From contig NC_080423.1 of assembly GCF_029873635.1 (NCBI RefSeq), positions 92,416,691 to 92,480,690 of the forward strand: 64,000 nucleotides of DNA, written 5' to 3'. Both the position numbers and the translations under genes were made by a program. Position 1 is the first letter of the stretch. The number at the start of each line of letters is the position of its first letter. Under the pieces are notes generated by a model. It ran no database searches. It was not told the origin of the DNA and saw only the letters and a list, made by a program, of their open reading frames with translations. Positions 1 through 12,889 of this stretch are shown here, piece by piece. The stretch is from Malania oleifera. Its lineage: Eukaryota > Streptophyta > Magnoliopsida > Santalales > Ximeniaceae.

Positions 1-2090
1 TGTAAATTGAAAATTATGACCCTAAAAAATATTTAAATAGTATGTTATTTAAGAATAATTTAAATAGAATTAGAGTTTCTGATTCAAGACTCGGGTAAGC
101 GCCGCAGGTGTAATTTTGGACCCCGCAGGCATAATTTAGAAAATTAAGTGGGACTGTTAAATATTAGTTTAAATATTAATTTGAGGTGTGTGGAGTCTAA
201 GGAAGGCTAGATGGGTAGTATTTTGGGGAAATGAATTAATTAATTTAGGAAATTTGGTAATTTAGCTATATTTAAGGGTATATTTATTTATTTATTTAGA
301 ATTTATGGAAAAATATTAAAATAATATTTTATTCAGGATTAATTACATGGAACTAGAATTTTTGATTCAGGATCCGGGTGAGCGCCGCAGGTATTTTTCC
401 GGAGTCCCTGTCGGTGTAGTTCGAGAATTCAGGTAAGGGAAAAATTTATATTTTAAATCAGGTTTTTCATGAATTAAAAATGATTATGTGTTATTTATGT
501 GTATATGTTTTTATATGGGTTTAAAATGCCAGCCATGAAATTTATGTTTTCTGAGCCTAGGATTGTCGATATAGTTATGTATGTGTGAAAGTAAACGAAC
601 GAAAGTGAAAAGAATTTTCTAAGGAATTATGTAAGAAATGAAGTGTATTTTGAGCATGTAAATGTTACATGTGGGTTAACTTATTTTATGAGAAATATGT
701 ATGAATTTTATTGCTAAATTGTTTGGCATGAGAATCTATACAAATTATATGTTAAATGTATGTGATGCAAGCTAAATAAGTAATGCAATGAGAATAAAAT
801 ATGATATGGACAATGTTGCCAGTGTATGTAAATGCAATCATGTAAAGGTACGACAGCTGAAAGCCGGGTTAGCAGATCTAGCTCATTTTTATGTGAACTA
901 ACTGATGACAGTTAAAATGAGCTGTGTTAGATTCTAGCGCATTTCTATGTGGACTAACAAATGACGGCTAAAGAGCGGCTGTAGTACAAAGGAATGAAAT
1001 GAAAATGTTATAAAAGGAAATGACCAGGAATGACAATGCAATGAAATGAAATGTGAAATGTAAATGATACAAATGAGAAAGAGTCACTTAAAGTGAAACA
1101 CAAGGAAATGTTAAGTTATGAACATGAAAGAATGTGAATGATTGAATAATGATGGAAATAATGATGTATTATGATATTAGAAATATTTATGTATGTAGAA
1201 CATGTTACGTTTGGGCGGGGCGCACTCTTCGCCTGAGGGCTTGCTGAGTAAGGCGAATGCACTAGTAGTTTCAGATGTGGCACTAGCTATATAACGCACT
1301 AGTGCAGAGGGAACCTACTTGTATGAGCGAGTAAAATTCCCTATCCTTAGGGCGTTTGCCGGTAAACTATTGTTAAACTGTGTGAATACGAGATTAATCT
1401 ACCACTTGAGGGCTTACTGAGTAAGGTGAGTGCTCTAATATGTTTTAATTGTAACCTTAGGGTTACCTAGGTATCAGAGTAGAGGGGTGCTAGTTGTATG
1501 AGCGGGTAATCACCCCTATCCTCGGGTAATCTCGTGAGTTAAACATTTGCATGTGATTGTTTAGGTTCAGAAAACGATTTCAATGTTATATGATGATTTG
1601 CAAATGAAATAAAAATGATATCTATTTATCTCATGTTGGCCACATGCTGTTTTAATATGTATGTTTATTCCCTTATTGAGATGTGTCTCACCCGAATATG
1701 ATTATTTCTTTTCAGGACATCCTCGAGGTCGGGCTTAAAGAGCTCAAGGGTTGTTAGCCTTCTGAGGATTGTATAAAGAGAAAGGGTATATTTTTATATA
1801 CTTTAGGGGAATGTAAATATTTATGTTTTAAGTTTTTATGTTTTAAGCCTGTTGAGAACAGAATGGTTGTGAAAATACTAAAATGCTTTTGGAGATGTAT
1901 GTATATATGGAAATGCAGGTGTTGGATGGATACTTTGGATTATAGATAGAAATTAGTAAACTCTAGTATTATATTATATTATGGAGATTTTGTTTATATT
2001 TTCCGCTGTATATGATATGGATTACGGATTATCAAGGATTTTAGCAGGTATAACGCGTCGGACCTGGGTTTAAGGGTTCGGGTCGTTACA
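1..2090 (+). mobile_element. 3' part of a large Gypsy-type LTR, cut by the window start
   Basis: The sequence ends in GGTCGTTACA, the typical end of the TGTAACGACC-type plant Gypsy LTRs seen elsewhere in this window, and is followed directly by macro-repeat sequence (CTTCATGTTA) that is uninterrupted in units 2-4. It shares leader-like blocks such as GTGAGCGCCGCAGGT (61-130 and 370-440) with the LTR at 3780-6362. It also carries the TGTGTCTCACCC block near 1683 that sits in the 3' half of this LTR class. A roughly 170-bp internal duplication lies at about 1215-1530 (CTGAGTAAGG twice). No open frame of interest is present. The left end and one TSD lie outside the window, so solo LTR and full element cannot be told apart. 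Confidence 0.7.
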
Positions 2091-2942
2091 CTTCATGTTA
2101 CTATTTCAAGTCTTAGATCTCATTTCATAATTTTCATCATCTCCTTAGGGGTGTATTTGAGTTGTGATGAGTTAATATAGTGGGATATGTTTATTAGACT
2201 TAACTAAAAAATGTTAAGCTCGAAATTCGATTCGAGCTCAATCAATCTCAAAATTGTTGAAATTGAACTCAATTTGATTGCAAGTTCTTCAAACTCGAGC
2301 ACAACTTGATTTGTTTTAATTGAATTGTATTGTTAAGAATTCCACTTGTGAGCTTGTCCCACATTGAAAAATTAGAGTGGATGATGGGTACTTGTATACA
2401 TGGTTGGACCCAAGACCCAATAGGCTTAAGTTTTTGGGTCAAGTTGGTGTTCACCCACATATATCAAGCTCACCCATGAGCTCCTCCGGTCCCAACAAGT
2501 GGTATTAAAGCCGACGATTCATAACTCTGGATGAGCGACATCGTAAAAAGTCAAGATGTAAAACTAATTCTCCTAACGTGTTAACAGTTGGAGAACCAAG
2601 TGTGTGACTGAAGCCAATAAGGATCATCTAGACTGCGGATGGATCCGAGTAGGGTCAAGACCCACTTGAGCAACTGTTGAGGAATTGGGCTTGTTCCCAT
2701 AAGGGAGACGGTTTCCGTTCAATGGGGAGTAATTGGAACCAACAAGTGAGGGGGAGATTGTTGACAATTCCACTTGTGAGCTTGTCTCACATTGAAAAAT
2801 TAGAGTGGATGATGTGTAATGACCTAAAAAAAAAATTATTATTATTAATTAATTAATTATTATTAAGAAAATTAATTAAATTAGGAAATTTGAGGATTTT
2901 GGATATGTATATATGTATACTTAATTACATATAAGGATAAAT

Positions 2943-2987
<45 letters not shown>

Positions 2988-3779
2988 GTGTATGTATATA
3001 AAAGTATATATAAAGTTATTAAATAATAAAGTAAAGTAAGAGACAAAGGAAAGAAAGAAAGAAGAAAAAAAAGAAATTAAAATGCTAAGCTTCTTGAAGA
3101 AAACAGGAAGTGGAAAGAGAAAAAAAAAACTATTCACGCGGCAGAACAAAGGAAGGAAAAGGAAAAAAAAAAAAAAAACTCTCTCAACTCACGCTCTCTA
3201 CTCCTCATCTCTCTACAATTTCGCGTAGGATTCTCGCCCAATTGAAAATCCGAAATTACCACTAGACTCCATTCTTGGCCACCAACATATCTACCGAAGT
3301 GGATTTGTCACAGGAGCAACATGGGCATATCTCCTGAGATAAAGCAAATTCTCATTCTTATCTTAATTTTTCTTAAATTTTAAGCCAAATGGGTGATCGG
3401 ACACTACCACGAGAATCTAGGGATGATTCTCTACAAATCTAGCGGAGCGGATTTCTCGTAGGATTGATGTGGGAATAGCCCCAAAACTAGGATAAATGAC
3501 TTATTTAGAAATTAATTATTATTTAATTATTGTAAATTAGGAAATGTTAAAATAATATTTTATTGAGGCTGATTTGATTGAATCAGGGTTCCGGTGAGCG
3601 CTGCAGGTATAATTTTGGGAGCCCTACAGGCGTGATTCAGGGAAATAGGTAAGGGGGAATAAAATTATATCAGTTTTTTATTAAGATGAACTTGTTATTT
3701 ACAAGCATATGAAATTTATTATTTATCTATATGATTTTTAGAACCGTCTGAGTACTAGAAAATGAATGATATTGTTCAA

Positions 3780-6198
3780 TGTGACGCCCCGAACCCGCCA
3801 AGTGGGCCCCGGGTGCCACGTGTTCCAATTACCTGTATCTGATACCATAATTAACATGTACACAGCGAAATATAAATAAATATCCTCAAGTAAATACCAG
3901 AGTTCTATATAGAAACCCAAAAACAAATACTACAACATCCAGATATCTATATCCACAACTAGTATTTAAAACATAATCCCATACAAATATATCTATACAT
4001 ATATCAGTATCTCACATTACCCCAAAAAGAAACTAGCAAAAACAGTCCCAACCTAGGCCTTCAAACCCGATCTCCAGAAGAACCTGAAAAGTTGTTAATC
4101 CACTAGGGTGAGACATTTCTCAGTAAGGGTGAAATAAATTATAATAGTGTGTGACAAATGAGTTTTAATATTTACATATCAAAATAAACTGTTTCTCACA
4201 TAATATCAATAACAACTGAGAAAATGTACTATTAATAACATCTCCGACATCTAATATCATACACACATCCAATATGCACAAGTACATAATTTTTATGCAA
4301 GTGAAAGTCCTCGAGGATAGAGAAGATTACCCGCCCAAACAAGTAGCTTCCCTCTGCTCTGGTACTAAAAATACAACCTACCAGAGCACTCACCTTACTC
4401 AGTAAGCCCTTAGGTGAAGTATTACTTTGCCGCCAGTACACACATCTTTATTATTTTAAATACGAAAGTTTCCGAGGATCGGGATGTCTACCCGCTCATA
4501 TAAGTAGTATCCCTTTGCACTGATACCAAGAAACTACCTAGCAGAGTACTTGCCTTTCTCAGCAAGCCCCTGATGGTATGTTTACCTCGCCGCATGCACA
4601 CACATGCATTCATAATATGTTATACCATTATTTTTATGCTATAATTAAATTCACATGCGCACAACACATCCACACAGGAATCATGCATCTCATACTTCAT
4701 CTTTTAATATCATCAGTACGTGGCCCACACAGAGCAACTACGTACATGTCAGTACGTGGCCCACACAGACACCTATGTACTTCTTATCTACACGTGGCCC
4801 ACACAGATACCACTACCCACACAGGGTACATAACATGGCTCACATAGGTGCCACCATCCACACATGATACATAACATGGCCCACACAGACGCCATTATCC
4901 ACATAGGATATATAACATGGCCCACACAGGCACAATTATCCACACAGAATATAACGTGGTCCACACAAGCACCACTATTCACCAGTATCCAATCTCCATG
5001 ACCTACCCGTCGTATATCAGTAGAACAAGCTCCTCGACCTGCCAATGTCCTACCCCATATAAATGACAGTATGACGAGCTCCTCAACCTGCCAATGTCAT
5101 ATCATGATTTATATCTAGGCAATATAACAACCTCTTCATGCCAACATTATATTGAGATGCATACGAATAACCACACCAGTTAGTTCACAAAGACGCATCA
5201 ATGCATTACCACACAAGTATCTAACATATCCACATTCCCACACAGTACTCCAACAGATCAATACATTTCCACACATGAGTCAAACATAGCAAATTTTTAT
5301 CATGTCATAATCATTACAAATATCCCCACATGCAAACCCAAATACCACAGTAATTCATATTTAATTTATTAGGAAAAATTGTTCCCTTGTCACACGAATT
5401 TAATATCATATGCAATTATCCCAAATATAAACTTTAAACAAAATCATCATTTTATAATACTCAGACGGTTCTAAAAATCATATAGATAAATAATAAAATT
5501 TATACGCTCATAAATAACAAGTTCACCTTAATAAAAAACTGATATAATTTTATTCCCCCTTACCTGTTTCCTTGAATCACGCCTGTCGAGCTTTCAAAAT
5601 TATACCCGCAGCGCTCACCTGAACCCTGATTTAATCAAATTAATCCCAATAAAATATTATTTTAACCTTTCCTAATTTACAATAATTAAATAACAATTAA
5701 TTTCTAAATAACCCATTTATCTTAGTTTTGGGGCTATTCCCACAACAATCCCATGAGAAATCCGCTCTGCTAGATTTGTAGATAATCATCCCTAGATTCT
5801 CGTGGTGGTGTCCGATTGCCCATTTGGCTTAAAATTTAAGAAAAATTGAGGTAAGAATGAGAATTTGCCTCACCCCCAGGAGATATGCCCACATTGCTCC
5901 TATAACAAATTTACTTCGGTAGATATGTCGGTGGCGGAGAATGAAGTCTAGTGGTATTTTTAGATTTTCAATTAGGCGAGAATCCGCCGCGAAATCGTAA
6001 AGAGAGGAGTGGAGAGCGTGAGTCAAGAGAGTTTTTTTTTTTTTCCTTTTCCTTCCTTTGTTCTACTGCGTGAATAGTTTTTTTTTTTTTCTCTTTCTCC
6101 TTCCTGTTTTCTCCAGGAAGCTTAGCATTTAAGTTTTTTTTTTTCTTTTCCTTTATCTCATACTTAACTTTATTATATAATAACTTTATATATACTTT

Positions 6199-6258
<60 letters not shown>

Positions 6259-6362
6259 CCCAAAATCCTCAAATTTCCTAATTTTATTAATAATAATTAA
6301 TTAATTAATAATAATAATTTTTAAAATTAGTTAATTATTATTATTATTTTTGGGTCGTTACA
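3780..6362 (-). mobile_element. Complete Gypsy-type LTR inside the inverted structure
   Basis: Read on the minus strand, this LTR starts TGTAACGACCC at 6362 and ends GGGCGTCACA at 3780, about 2.58 kb. It holds a (CA)n-(TA)n microsatellite at about 6203-6257, the GTGAGCGC-type leader block at about 5600-5630, a 41-bp tandem repeat at about 4710-4990, and the conserved GTGAGACATTTCTCAGTAAGG block (plus strand) near 4105. It has no coding region. Short frames in the 41-bp repeat are artefacts of its length. Confidence 0.75.
4710..4990. repeat. 41-bp tandem repeat inside the LTR
   Basis: The motif AACATGGCCCACACAG recurs at about 4832, 4873, 4914 and 4953 (spacing 41, 41, 39), with looser copies upstream (ACGTGGCCCACACAG at about 4720, 4755 and 4792). 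Related LTRs in this window have other tandem motifs in the equivalent place. Confidence 0.8.
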
Positions 6363-7370
6363 TGATGGGTACTTATATATAAGGTTGGGCCCAAAACCCA
6401 ATAGGCTTAAGCTTTTGGATCAAGTTGGTATTCACCCATGTATATCAAGCCCATCCATGAGTTTCTCCGGTCCTAACATGTATTTAATATTAAATATATA
6501 AAAAGTATATTTAAAAACTTTAAAAGAGTATATTTTTCTTTCTTTTACTAATTGTTTTTTTTTTTCAAGTTCCGAATAAGTTACCTTCTTGGATAAAAAG
6601 AAATTACACGAGATAAGCAAATTTACATACAATTAAATTGCATGAAAGAGAAACCGTACTACCAATTTTAGCAAACCATTTTACATTTGTTTTTTTCAAA
6701 ACTTTTTTGGCACTCTTATCCAAAAATATAGAAGGAACAGAGTGATCTACTTTTATCTATACATGAGGAGATATTTCATTAATTGATAATTGTAACTATT
6801 TTAGTCTTGAGTCATATTTCATAATTTTTGATTCTCACATTAGGCTAAGTATAGTTGAGTTATATGGAAGGATACTCAAACTCAACCCAAATTTCAAATG
6901 TTGAACTCAAAAATCAACTCGTATTCGATCGATATCAAAATTGCTAAACTTGAATTTGATTCAATTGCAAGTTCTTCAAACTCGAACTCGAATTAATTTA
7001 GCTTAATTTACCTAAACTTAAATACATGTATAAAATATATAGAACATTATGTTGACAACAGATTTTGTCCAAGAGTCAATTCACCAAGAACATAGGGCAC
7101 ATCCTAAGCTCCCTCCCTTCCTTAATTTATCTCTGGCATGTCAGAGCATTCTCAATCAATTTTGACCGTCCAAGGTAATCCGAAGTGGTCCAAGATGGTT
7201 AGGATGTGTCTAGTGATGTCTCGAGTTTCATGCACAAAAATCGAGACTTTGTCGGTGGCATTTTGACGAAAGGCCCAAAGCAAGATAAGAAAGTCTTCCT
7301 ACTTTATTTTTACCTTTTTATAACTTTGTGTTTTAGCCTTTTCAACTTTTTTAAAGTTGGGAAAGTCTTT

Positions 7371-7650
7371 TGTCGTCACACTAATGAAAGCCCCGCAAGT
7401 TTATTTGTAGGACAATATTTGTTCATTGGACATTAAGTCTTTGTCATCACACTAATGAAAGCCTTGCAAGTTTAGTTGTAGGATTATACTTGTTCATTGG
7501 GCATAAAGTCTTTGTAATCACACTAATGAAAGCCCTGCAAGTTTAGTTGTAGGACTATACTTGTTCATTGGGCATAAAGTCTTTGTCATCACACTAATGA
7601 AAGCCCTGCAATTTTAGCGTTAGAAATTTTGTTGTTGCATTGTACGGTGC
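7371..7650. repeat. 71-bp tandem repeat, four copies (unit 1)
   Basis: CTAATGAAAGCCC recurs at 7381, 7452, 7523 and 7594, spaced exactly 71 bp. The same array appears in unit 2 with three copies (23525, 23596, 23667) and in unit 3 with four (from 30636). It has no coding potential that is consistent between copies. Confidence 0.9.
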
Positions 7651-7671
7651 AATTTAAGCCACCATGAGTTG

Positions 7672-8471
7672 TGTTGATTAAGGTGTAATCCCAAGAAGGG
7701 GGGGGGGGGTGGTCAATTGGATATTAAACAAAACAATCCACTTAATTTCCTTTTACACACTTCTTATAAATTTACCAACTACTTCTTGTTGCTCAATTAT
7801 GTATGTGTGTGGCAATCCTATCTATGCATGCAATATACTCAATTTAAATACAATGCGGAAAATAAAGAGTAGAGGGAAGAGAGAAGACAAATGCGATTTT
7901 ACAAGGTTCAACCAACTTAGCCTACGTCCTCGCCTTGAGCAACCACTCAAGGATTCACTAAAAACCCTACTCCTTAAAGTGGGACGGAGCTTCCCTTACA
8001 AACTGCTGCTTACAAGAGGTACAACTCCCTCCTTGTTCGTTGCTCACAAGAGGTACAACTTCCTCCTCACACCCGGTTCACAACCCGAACCGTATTTTCA
8101 ATGAAATCTGAAAATAACACTCAAAACAATGCTTCTAACAAAAGCTTGTGAGTACAATTCAATTTCCTAACACATTAACATATGATATAACTTGAAGGTC
8201 AAGAATGTATGAAAACCAATACAATCGTTTGATGTAAGATATGTGTCAACACACAAATTCGTATTTAATCAAAACTTCCAAGTAAAATATATTTGAAATG
8301 CCTTGGAGTTAACTAGGGTTCTTGGTTTGCTTTATAAGAATGCACAAGTATATTTGAAGTGAACTAGTTAACAAAATCTTTGTCTTGAATACAAACTCAA
8401 TCAAAATCACAAAGCTTCTTTCAAGTTCCAATATTTTAATCAAAGTAGGTTTTTCAATAAGAAGCCCTATG

Positions 8472-8535
<64 letters not shown>

Positions 8536-9602
8536 ATATACGTATTGAATCACAAATCAATTAACCAAGCTAACAAGTTTTTCTCAAGACACGATCTTTC
8601 AAAAATCAGTTTTTATATGTGAATACACACTCAAGATCAAAACCTCTTTCTAATGATAAACACGTAAAGAGATGAGAGGTTCTTGAAAAGTAATAACTTG
8701 AAAAATCAAACCTTAATACTGAACTAAAGTTTAGTTGGATGAATGAATGCCCTTTTGATTTCAGTAGAGATTTGCCCAAGGAAGATGGAAGAAGATTGAA
8801 GTGCAGAAAATTAGCTCTAGGGTTCAAGTCTTACAATGAGATGTATATTTTTCTTGTTATGTGTCCTAGCTTGTATTCTAGGGTTTAGATATCATAATAT
8901 ATAGCATATTACCCTTAGAATTAATCTCAGCCGTTGAATCAATAAGATATTTCGTGTGTCTTTTTAATAAAGAACTGATTTTTAGGCTTTCCCGCGAGTT
9001 CAGGCAACCAAACTCGTCTTCAGGCTCCTGAAGTGTAAACTTCAGGCGCTTGAGGTTCCAAGGTTAGGCGACCAAAGTGCCTCGGCCAAGTTCTGCCTTC
9101 TCCATTTAATTCTTCAGGCGACTGAACTTAATCTTCAGGCAACCGAAGAAATTCTTCAGGCTACTGAGGTTTGAGTTCAGGCGACCGAAGTTCCCATTTT
9201 CTCAAATTTTCATATCTAACTAAAAGTCTTCTTGGCTCCTTTTCTTGGGTCTTTCATAAAACATATTTTTCATGATTTTGAAAACATTTCAAGGTCCTTG
9301 AGAGTTTCCTAATGATATACATGAAATGCATGAATCCTAAAACCATTCTAAGTTATAATGAGCCTCAAATTAAATCATATGAAAATGTAAGTACATGAGT
9401 TCTAAATACCCTTTCCCAAGATATTCTTGAACTTTGCTGCTTGCATCTTGATTCCCGTACTCTTTGAGTTCCATGGATCTTGCCAAGATTTGTTGACTTT
9501 CCGTGCATGCTTAGTGTAAGTCCTGTTCACAAACTCAATGCACAGATCAAATATAAAGTGATTTGTCATTATCGAAACAAGATTGGACTCGTAGAGTCAA
9601 CA
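7672..9602. mobile_element. Solo LTR (or LTR-like element), 1.93 kb
   Basis: It begins TGTTGATTAAGG and ends GAGTCAACA, so it has TGTTGA...TCAACA termini, and is flanked by the TSD AGTTG (7667-7671, 9603-9607). The empty site GAGTTGTGTTTGGG is intact in unit 3 near 30923. It carries a poly-G run near 7700 and a (TA)n-(TG)n microsatellite at 8479-8533. Repeated TTCAGGCGACCGA-like motifs lie at 9000-9190. No gag or pol similarity was seen. Its orientation and family are not determined. Confidence 0.8.
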
Positions 9603-9684
9603 AGTTGTGTTTGGGACTGTATGTCAATCAAGCATTTCTATGCACACCTATACATATATACTGTAACGACCTCAAATTCTATCC

Positions 9685-9688
<4 letters not shown>

Positions 9689-9731
<43 letters not shown>
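9689..9731. repeat. (TA)n microsatellite
   Basis: An uninterrupted TA dinucleotide run lies just inside the solo LTR border at 9662. Confidence 0.95.
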
Positions 9732-9735
<4 letters not shown>

Positions 9736-10183
9736 ATACCTAAGCAGTGAAAACATAAAACATACAACCAATCACATATTTACTATACAATACCAGAATC
9801 CAGTATATACAGACCATATCCATACAAAAATACCCCTCCAGTATCATCTACTCAAAAATATACAACTCTGACAAAAACTTACCTTATAACTAGGGTGATC
9901 TAACCACTTTCTATCCGCGAGCCTGATCTGCTCGCCTAGCTGGTTCACCTGAAAAATGGTAAAGTAATGGGGTGAGTCGACGCTTAGTAAGTGGAAATAT
10001 GCTATTATTAGTGTGTGACAGCTAAGTTAAGAATCCTTAAAAATAGCAACTAAACTGTAATGCAATAAATAATCTTGCAAAACATATCTTTCTTTCTCAA
10101 TTTAAAATATAATGTATCGTCTGTATTTTCTACTCTTCATACTGATAATATCATACTATACTCATCATATACTATAAAACTGT

Positions 10184-10214
<31 letters not shown>

Positions 10215-10841
10215 ACTATACTTATTCCCTAAGACTTTGTACGTCATGATTTGACCCCTCATGACAGGGTTGTGCGGCCCGTAGGCGGGACTCTATCTGG
10301 TCGGCCCTCCAGATAAGTTAATATACTCTACACTACCTCAGCTTGACCAAACTGCATCCTCTCCTAGGCGCGGGACTGACTGCTACCTCGTCTAACTGGC
10401 CCTCTCTACCTAGCGTACTGGGGAGCTACATCCTCTCCGAGCACAGTTAGATGGTACCCACACACTATCTGAGATATGTGGTTGCACTCTATCTGTATAT
10501 AGCAATGGTACCGTGCTCTATAATCTATATCTATCTATAATCTTTCCACAGGGATCTGATACTATATACATATATACATATATACTCATTTACTATTTTC
10601 GCCATGTTTCCAAAATTACCATCATGCTATCTTTCTGTACTGTAAATACTATAAACTCTGTATACTGTATCTGTAGCATCTTGATGCTACCTATATATAT
10701 CTGTCTGTATCGCTGTCTATATTCTCTATTTGTATACTCTGTATGTTATGGTAATAGGAAACATGGCATACCAAACTCTATATATACTATTCTGTATAAA
10801 GTTGTAATATAAATACTAATCTGAATAACACTGTATACATG

Positions 10842-10846
<5 letters not shown>

Positions 10847-10904
<58 letters not shown>
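10847..10904. repeat. (TA)n microsatellite
   Basis: A TA dinucleotide run of nearly 60 bases lies inside the solo LTR. A Tyr/Ile repeat reading frame over it is an artefact. Confidence 0.95.
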
Positions 10905-10909
<5 letters not shown>

Positions 10910-12889
10910 TTTCATGAAACTATTCATAGAAAAGCTGTGTATGCATGTACAATTCTCTATATAATTTTCTGTGAATATATAGCTGTATCTGCATATTCCG
11001 TATAACTCCATACACTGGGAAAAACTATGTAAACCGAATATACTGTCTACTTTCATGCATTCAGTATAGTATGATATATACATATATATTATAAAAACTA
11101 TATAAATTGCATTGTCACATAAAAGTCCACTTAGGCCACACAAGTATTTAAACTCATAATCTGTAAATACTGTATAATAAACTAGTATAAACATGTGTCG
11201 ATGGAATCTCTAATAGTATTATGAAAACTCCTAGCATAGCATATTTCCCTTACTTTAACTTTGGAAAGCCCCTTAAAAATTATACCCGCAGGATTCGTAG
11301 ATCAACATCCTGAAAACACAATCCCCCAGAAAAAAACATCAGTATTTCTTAGCCTACATTATTTCCTGTTAGGAAGTCAAAAACTGAATAAAAGATCTTA
11401 CCTTGGATTTGGGATGAAATCCAACTTCGTTTTCCCGATGATCCGTTCCAGCAAACTTGTAGAGAATTCCGCCTGGAGCGTCGTGGTAGCTTCAGATCTT
11501 CGTTCTTGCGAGAAATGGGCCTGGAAACGAAGAGAGAAGTGATAGAGAGTAGTAGAGAGAGAGAGAGAGGGGCATTGAAAATGACAAAATTTCCCAGTTT
11601 CCCTCCATTTATACTGCCAGATTCTTCGACGAGACACGTCATCTAGTTGACGAGTCCTTCATCAAATTCGTCGACGAAATTCAGGCTGCTCCCTACCCCT
11701 TCTCGGTATTTTCTCATTGACGATGCCTTGAATTCGTCGATGAATTTCCTTATGTACTTGTCGACAAAGTCTTGTATTCGTCGACGAGTTTCCTTATGCA
11801 CTTGTTGACGAAGCCTTGTATTCGTCGACGAGTTCTGGCAATCTCTTGAAATTATTATTATCTTCAAAATGTGATGTCGTCGACGAAGCCTACTGCCTCC
11901 TTCTATTTTTGTTTCCATTTTCCTCTTTTTAATATTGAATATCAATATTTTCTGGGTTGTTACATATACTATAGGATCAAAAATAGACGGTGAGGAGCAT
12001 AGCTACCTTGGGAAGGAATTTGGTGCTTGAGGGTGTTTGATTCTTGGTTTGTTCCAATTTCCTAGCCTTAGTCATATTTCATTGCTCATATGTGAAGAGT
12101 TCCTCATCATTTAATATAAAGGTCATTTTTTGCATGATAAAAGGCCTCCGACAAGTTGTTAATGATAATTTTTAGTAATTTTTATTTTGCATTTTTTAAT
12201 AATAAATCTTATCCCTTTCTAATTTATTGACGAGTGTTGCAGGATAAAAATGGTGATGACCTGTAAGATTGCTTCCCGAATTTTGATGACCTGAAAAGGA
12301 TGAAAGCAAAACAGGCTTGGAGGACCCGAGGTGTACTCCGGGGGATCACTCTGATGCCTAAGTAAGAGAAATGCTTCAAAGAGATTGAATGCAACAGTAA
12401 AGGTGAGTTAAGAATGAGATACCTTCGCTTGTTTGTGTCCCCCTCTTTATAGTGGCGAGGGTTGACCCTTGAGGTGATTCGTCATTATGACGCAAGGGCG
12501 TGGATCGCTCACAGGTCATAAAGTGCCAGCATGTATCACTTCGAGAGTTTAAGGTGCCAGCGTGGATCTCTCCCCACTTTATTGAGTTCGAGCTGATTGC
12601 TCTCTCCAGAAGGTTTGACTTGGGGAGTGATGGTTATATGTTGACTTCCTGATATATTTTGGGCATATTAATTGTCCCCCCTTCAGCTTTGCCGAGCCAA
12701 TTCGTGTGCCGATCCTGCTTTCTGCCAAGCCGATGCCCTGGGGGTTCGGCTAGTCCGAGGTAGTTGTGCTCTCATTCGGCTTTTTTGAATTGGTTCGTAT
12801 GTCGAGCTGCTTTTTTTTTTTCGAGCTGATGATGTAGGGGTTTGGCTGGTCTGAGCTGATGCTTACTAAGTCGATATCCGGAGGGTTTC

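Larger units (their letters stand above)
2815..6362. mobile_element. Inverted LTR structure with two LTR 5' ends outermost
   Basis: The unit is bounded by perfect TSDs TGATG (2810-2814 and 6363-6367). The empty site, GATGATGGGTAC, is seen in the TRIM copies near 2370 and 29190. Left part 2815-3779 is the first about 965 bp of an LTR in plus orientation, starting TGTAATGACC. It abuts a complete LTR in minus orientation, 3780-6362, whose 3' end reads TGTGACGCCCC on the plus strand and whose 5' end (TGTAACGACC on the minus strand) is the right border. The two arms, 2815-3779 and about 5440-6362, are imperfect inverted repeats visibly diverged from each other. No primer binding site, gag or pol is present. 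Transcription across it would give a long hairpin RNA. Confidence 0.85.
2331..6478 (+). mobile_element. TRIM element, copy 1, split by a 3.5-kb nested insertion
   Basis: This is a terminal-repeat retrotransposon in miniature. LTR1 is 2331-2497 (TGTTAAGAATTCC to GGTCCCAACA). A primer binding site for initiator tRNA-Met, decayed to TGGTATTAAAGC, lies at 2500-2511. The polypurine tract GTGAGGGGGAGAT ends at 2758, and LTR2 begins at 2759. LTR2 is interrupted at 2814 and resumes at 6363, ending TCCTAACA at 6478. The TSD TGTAT flanks it at 2326-2330 and 6479-6483. Units 2 and 4 have empty sites near 22578 and 44460. There is no coding capacity, as expected for TRIMs. Confidence 0.88.
9662..11964 (-). 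mobile_element. Solo Gypsy-type LTR, 2.3 kb
   Basis: On the plus strand it runs from TGTAACGACCTC to GGGTTGTTACA and is flanked by the TSD TATAC (9657-9661 and 11965-11969). Units 2 and 3 show the uninterrupted site near 23795 and 30970. Orientation is minus. A TATA box GTATAAATGG on the minus strand lies at 11605-11614, and upstream of it (11624-11900) is a cluster of TCGTCGACGA palindromes. The GGTGAGTCGACGCTTAGTAAG block lies near 9970. It contains (TA)n runs at 9689-9731 and 10847-10904. There is no coding sequence, so it is probably the product of LTR-LTR recombination. Confidence 0.88.

Noticed and set aside
4578..5045. Possible CRISPR-like array or coding repeat
   Set aside because: The 41-bp repeats are contiguous, without unique spacers, inside a plant LTR. 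They are an ordinary tandem repeat.
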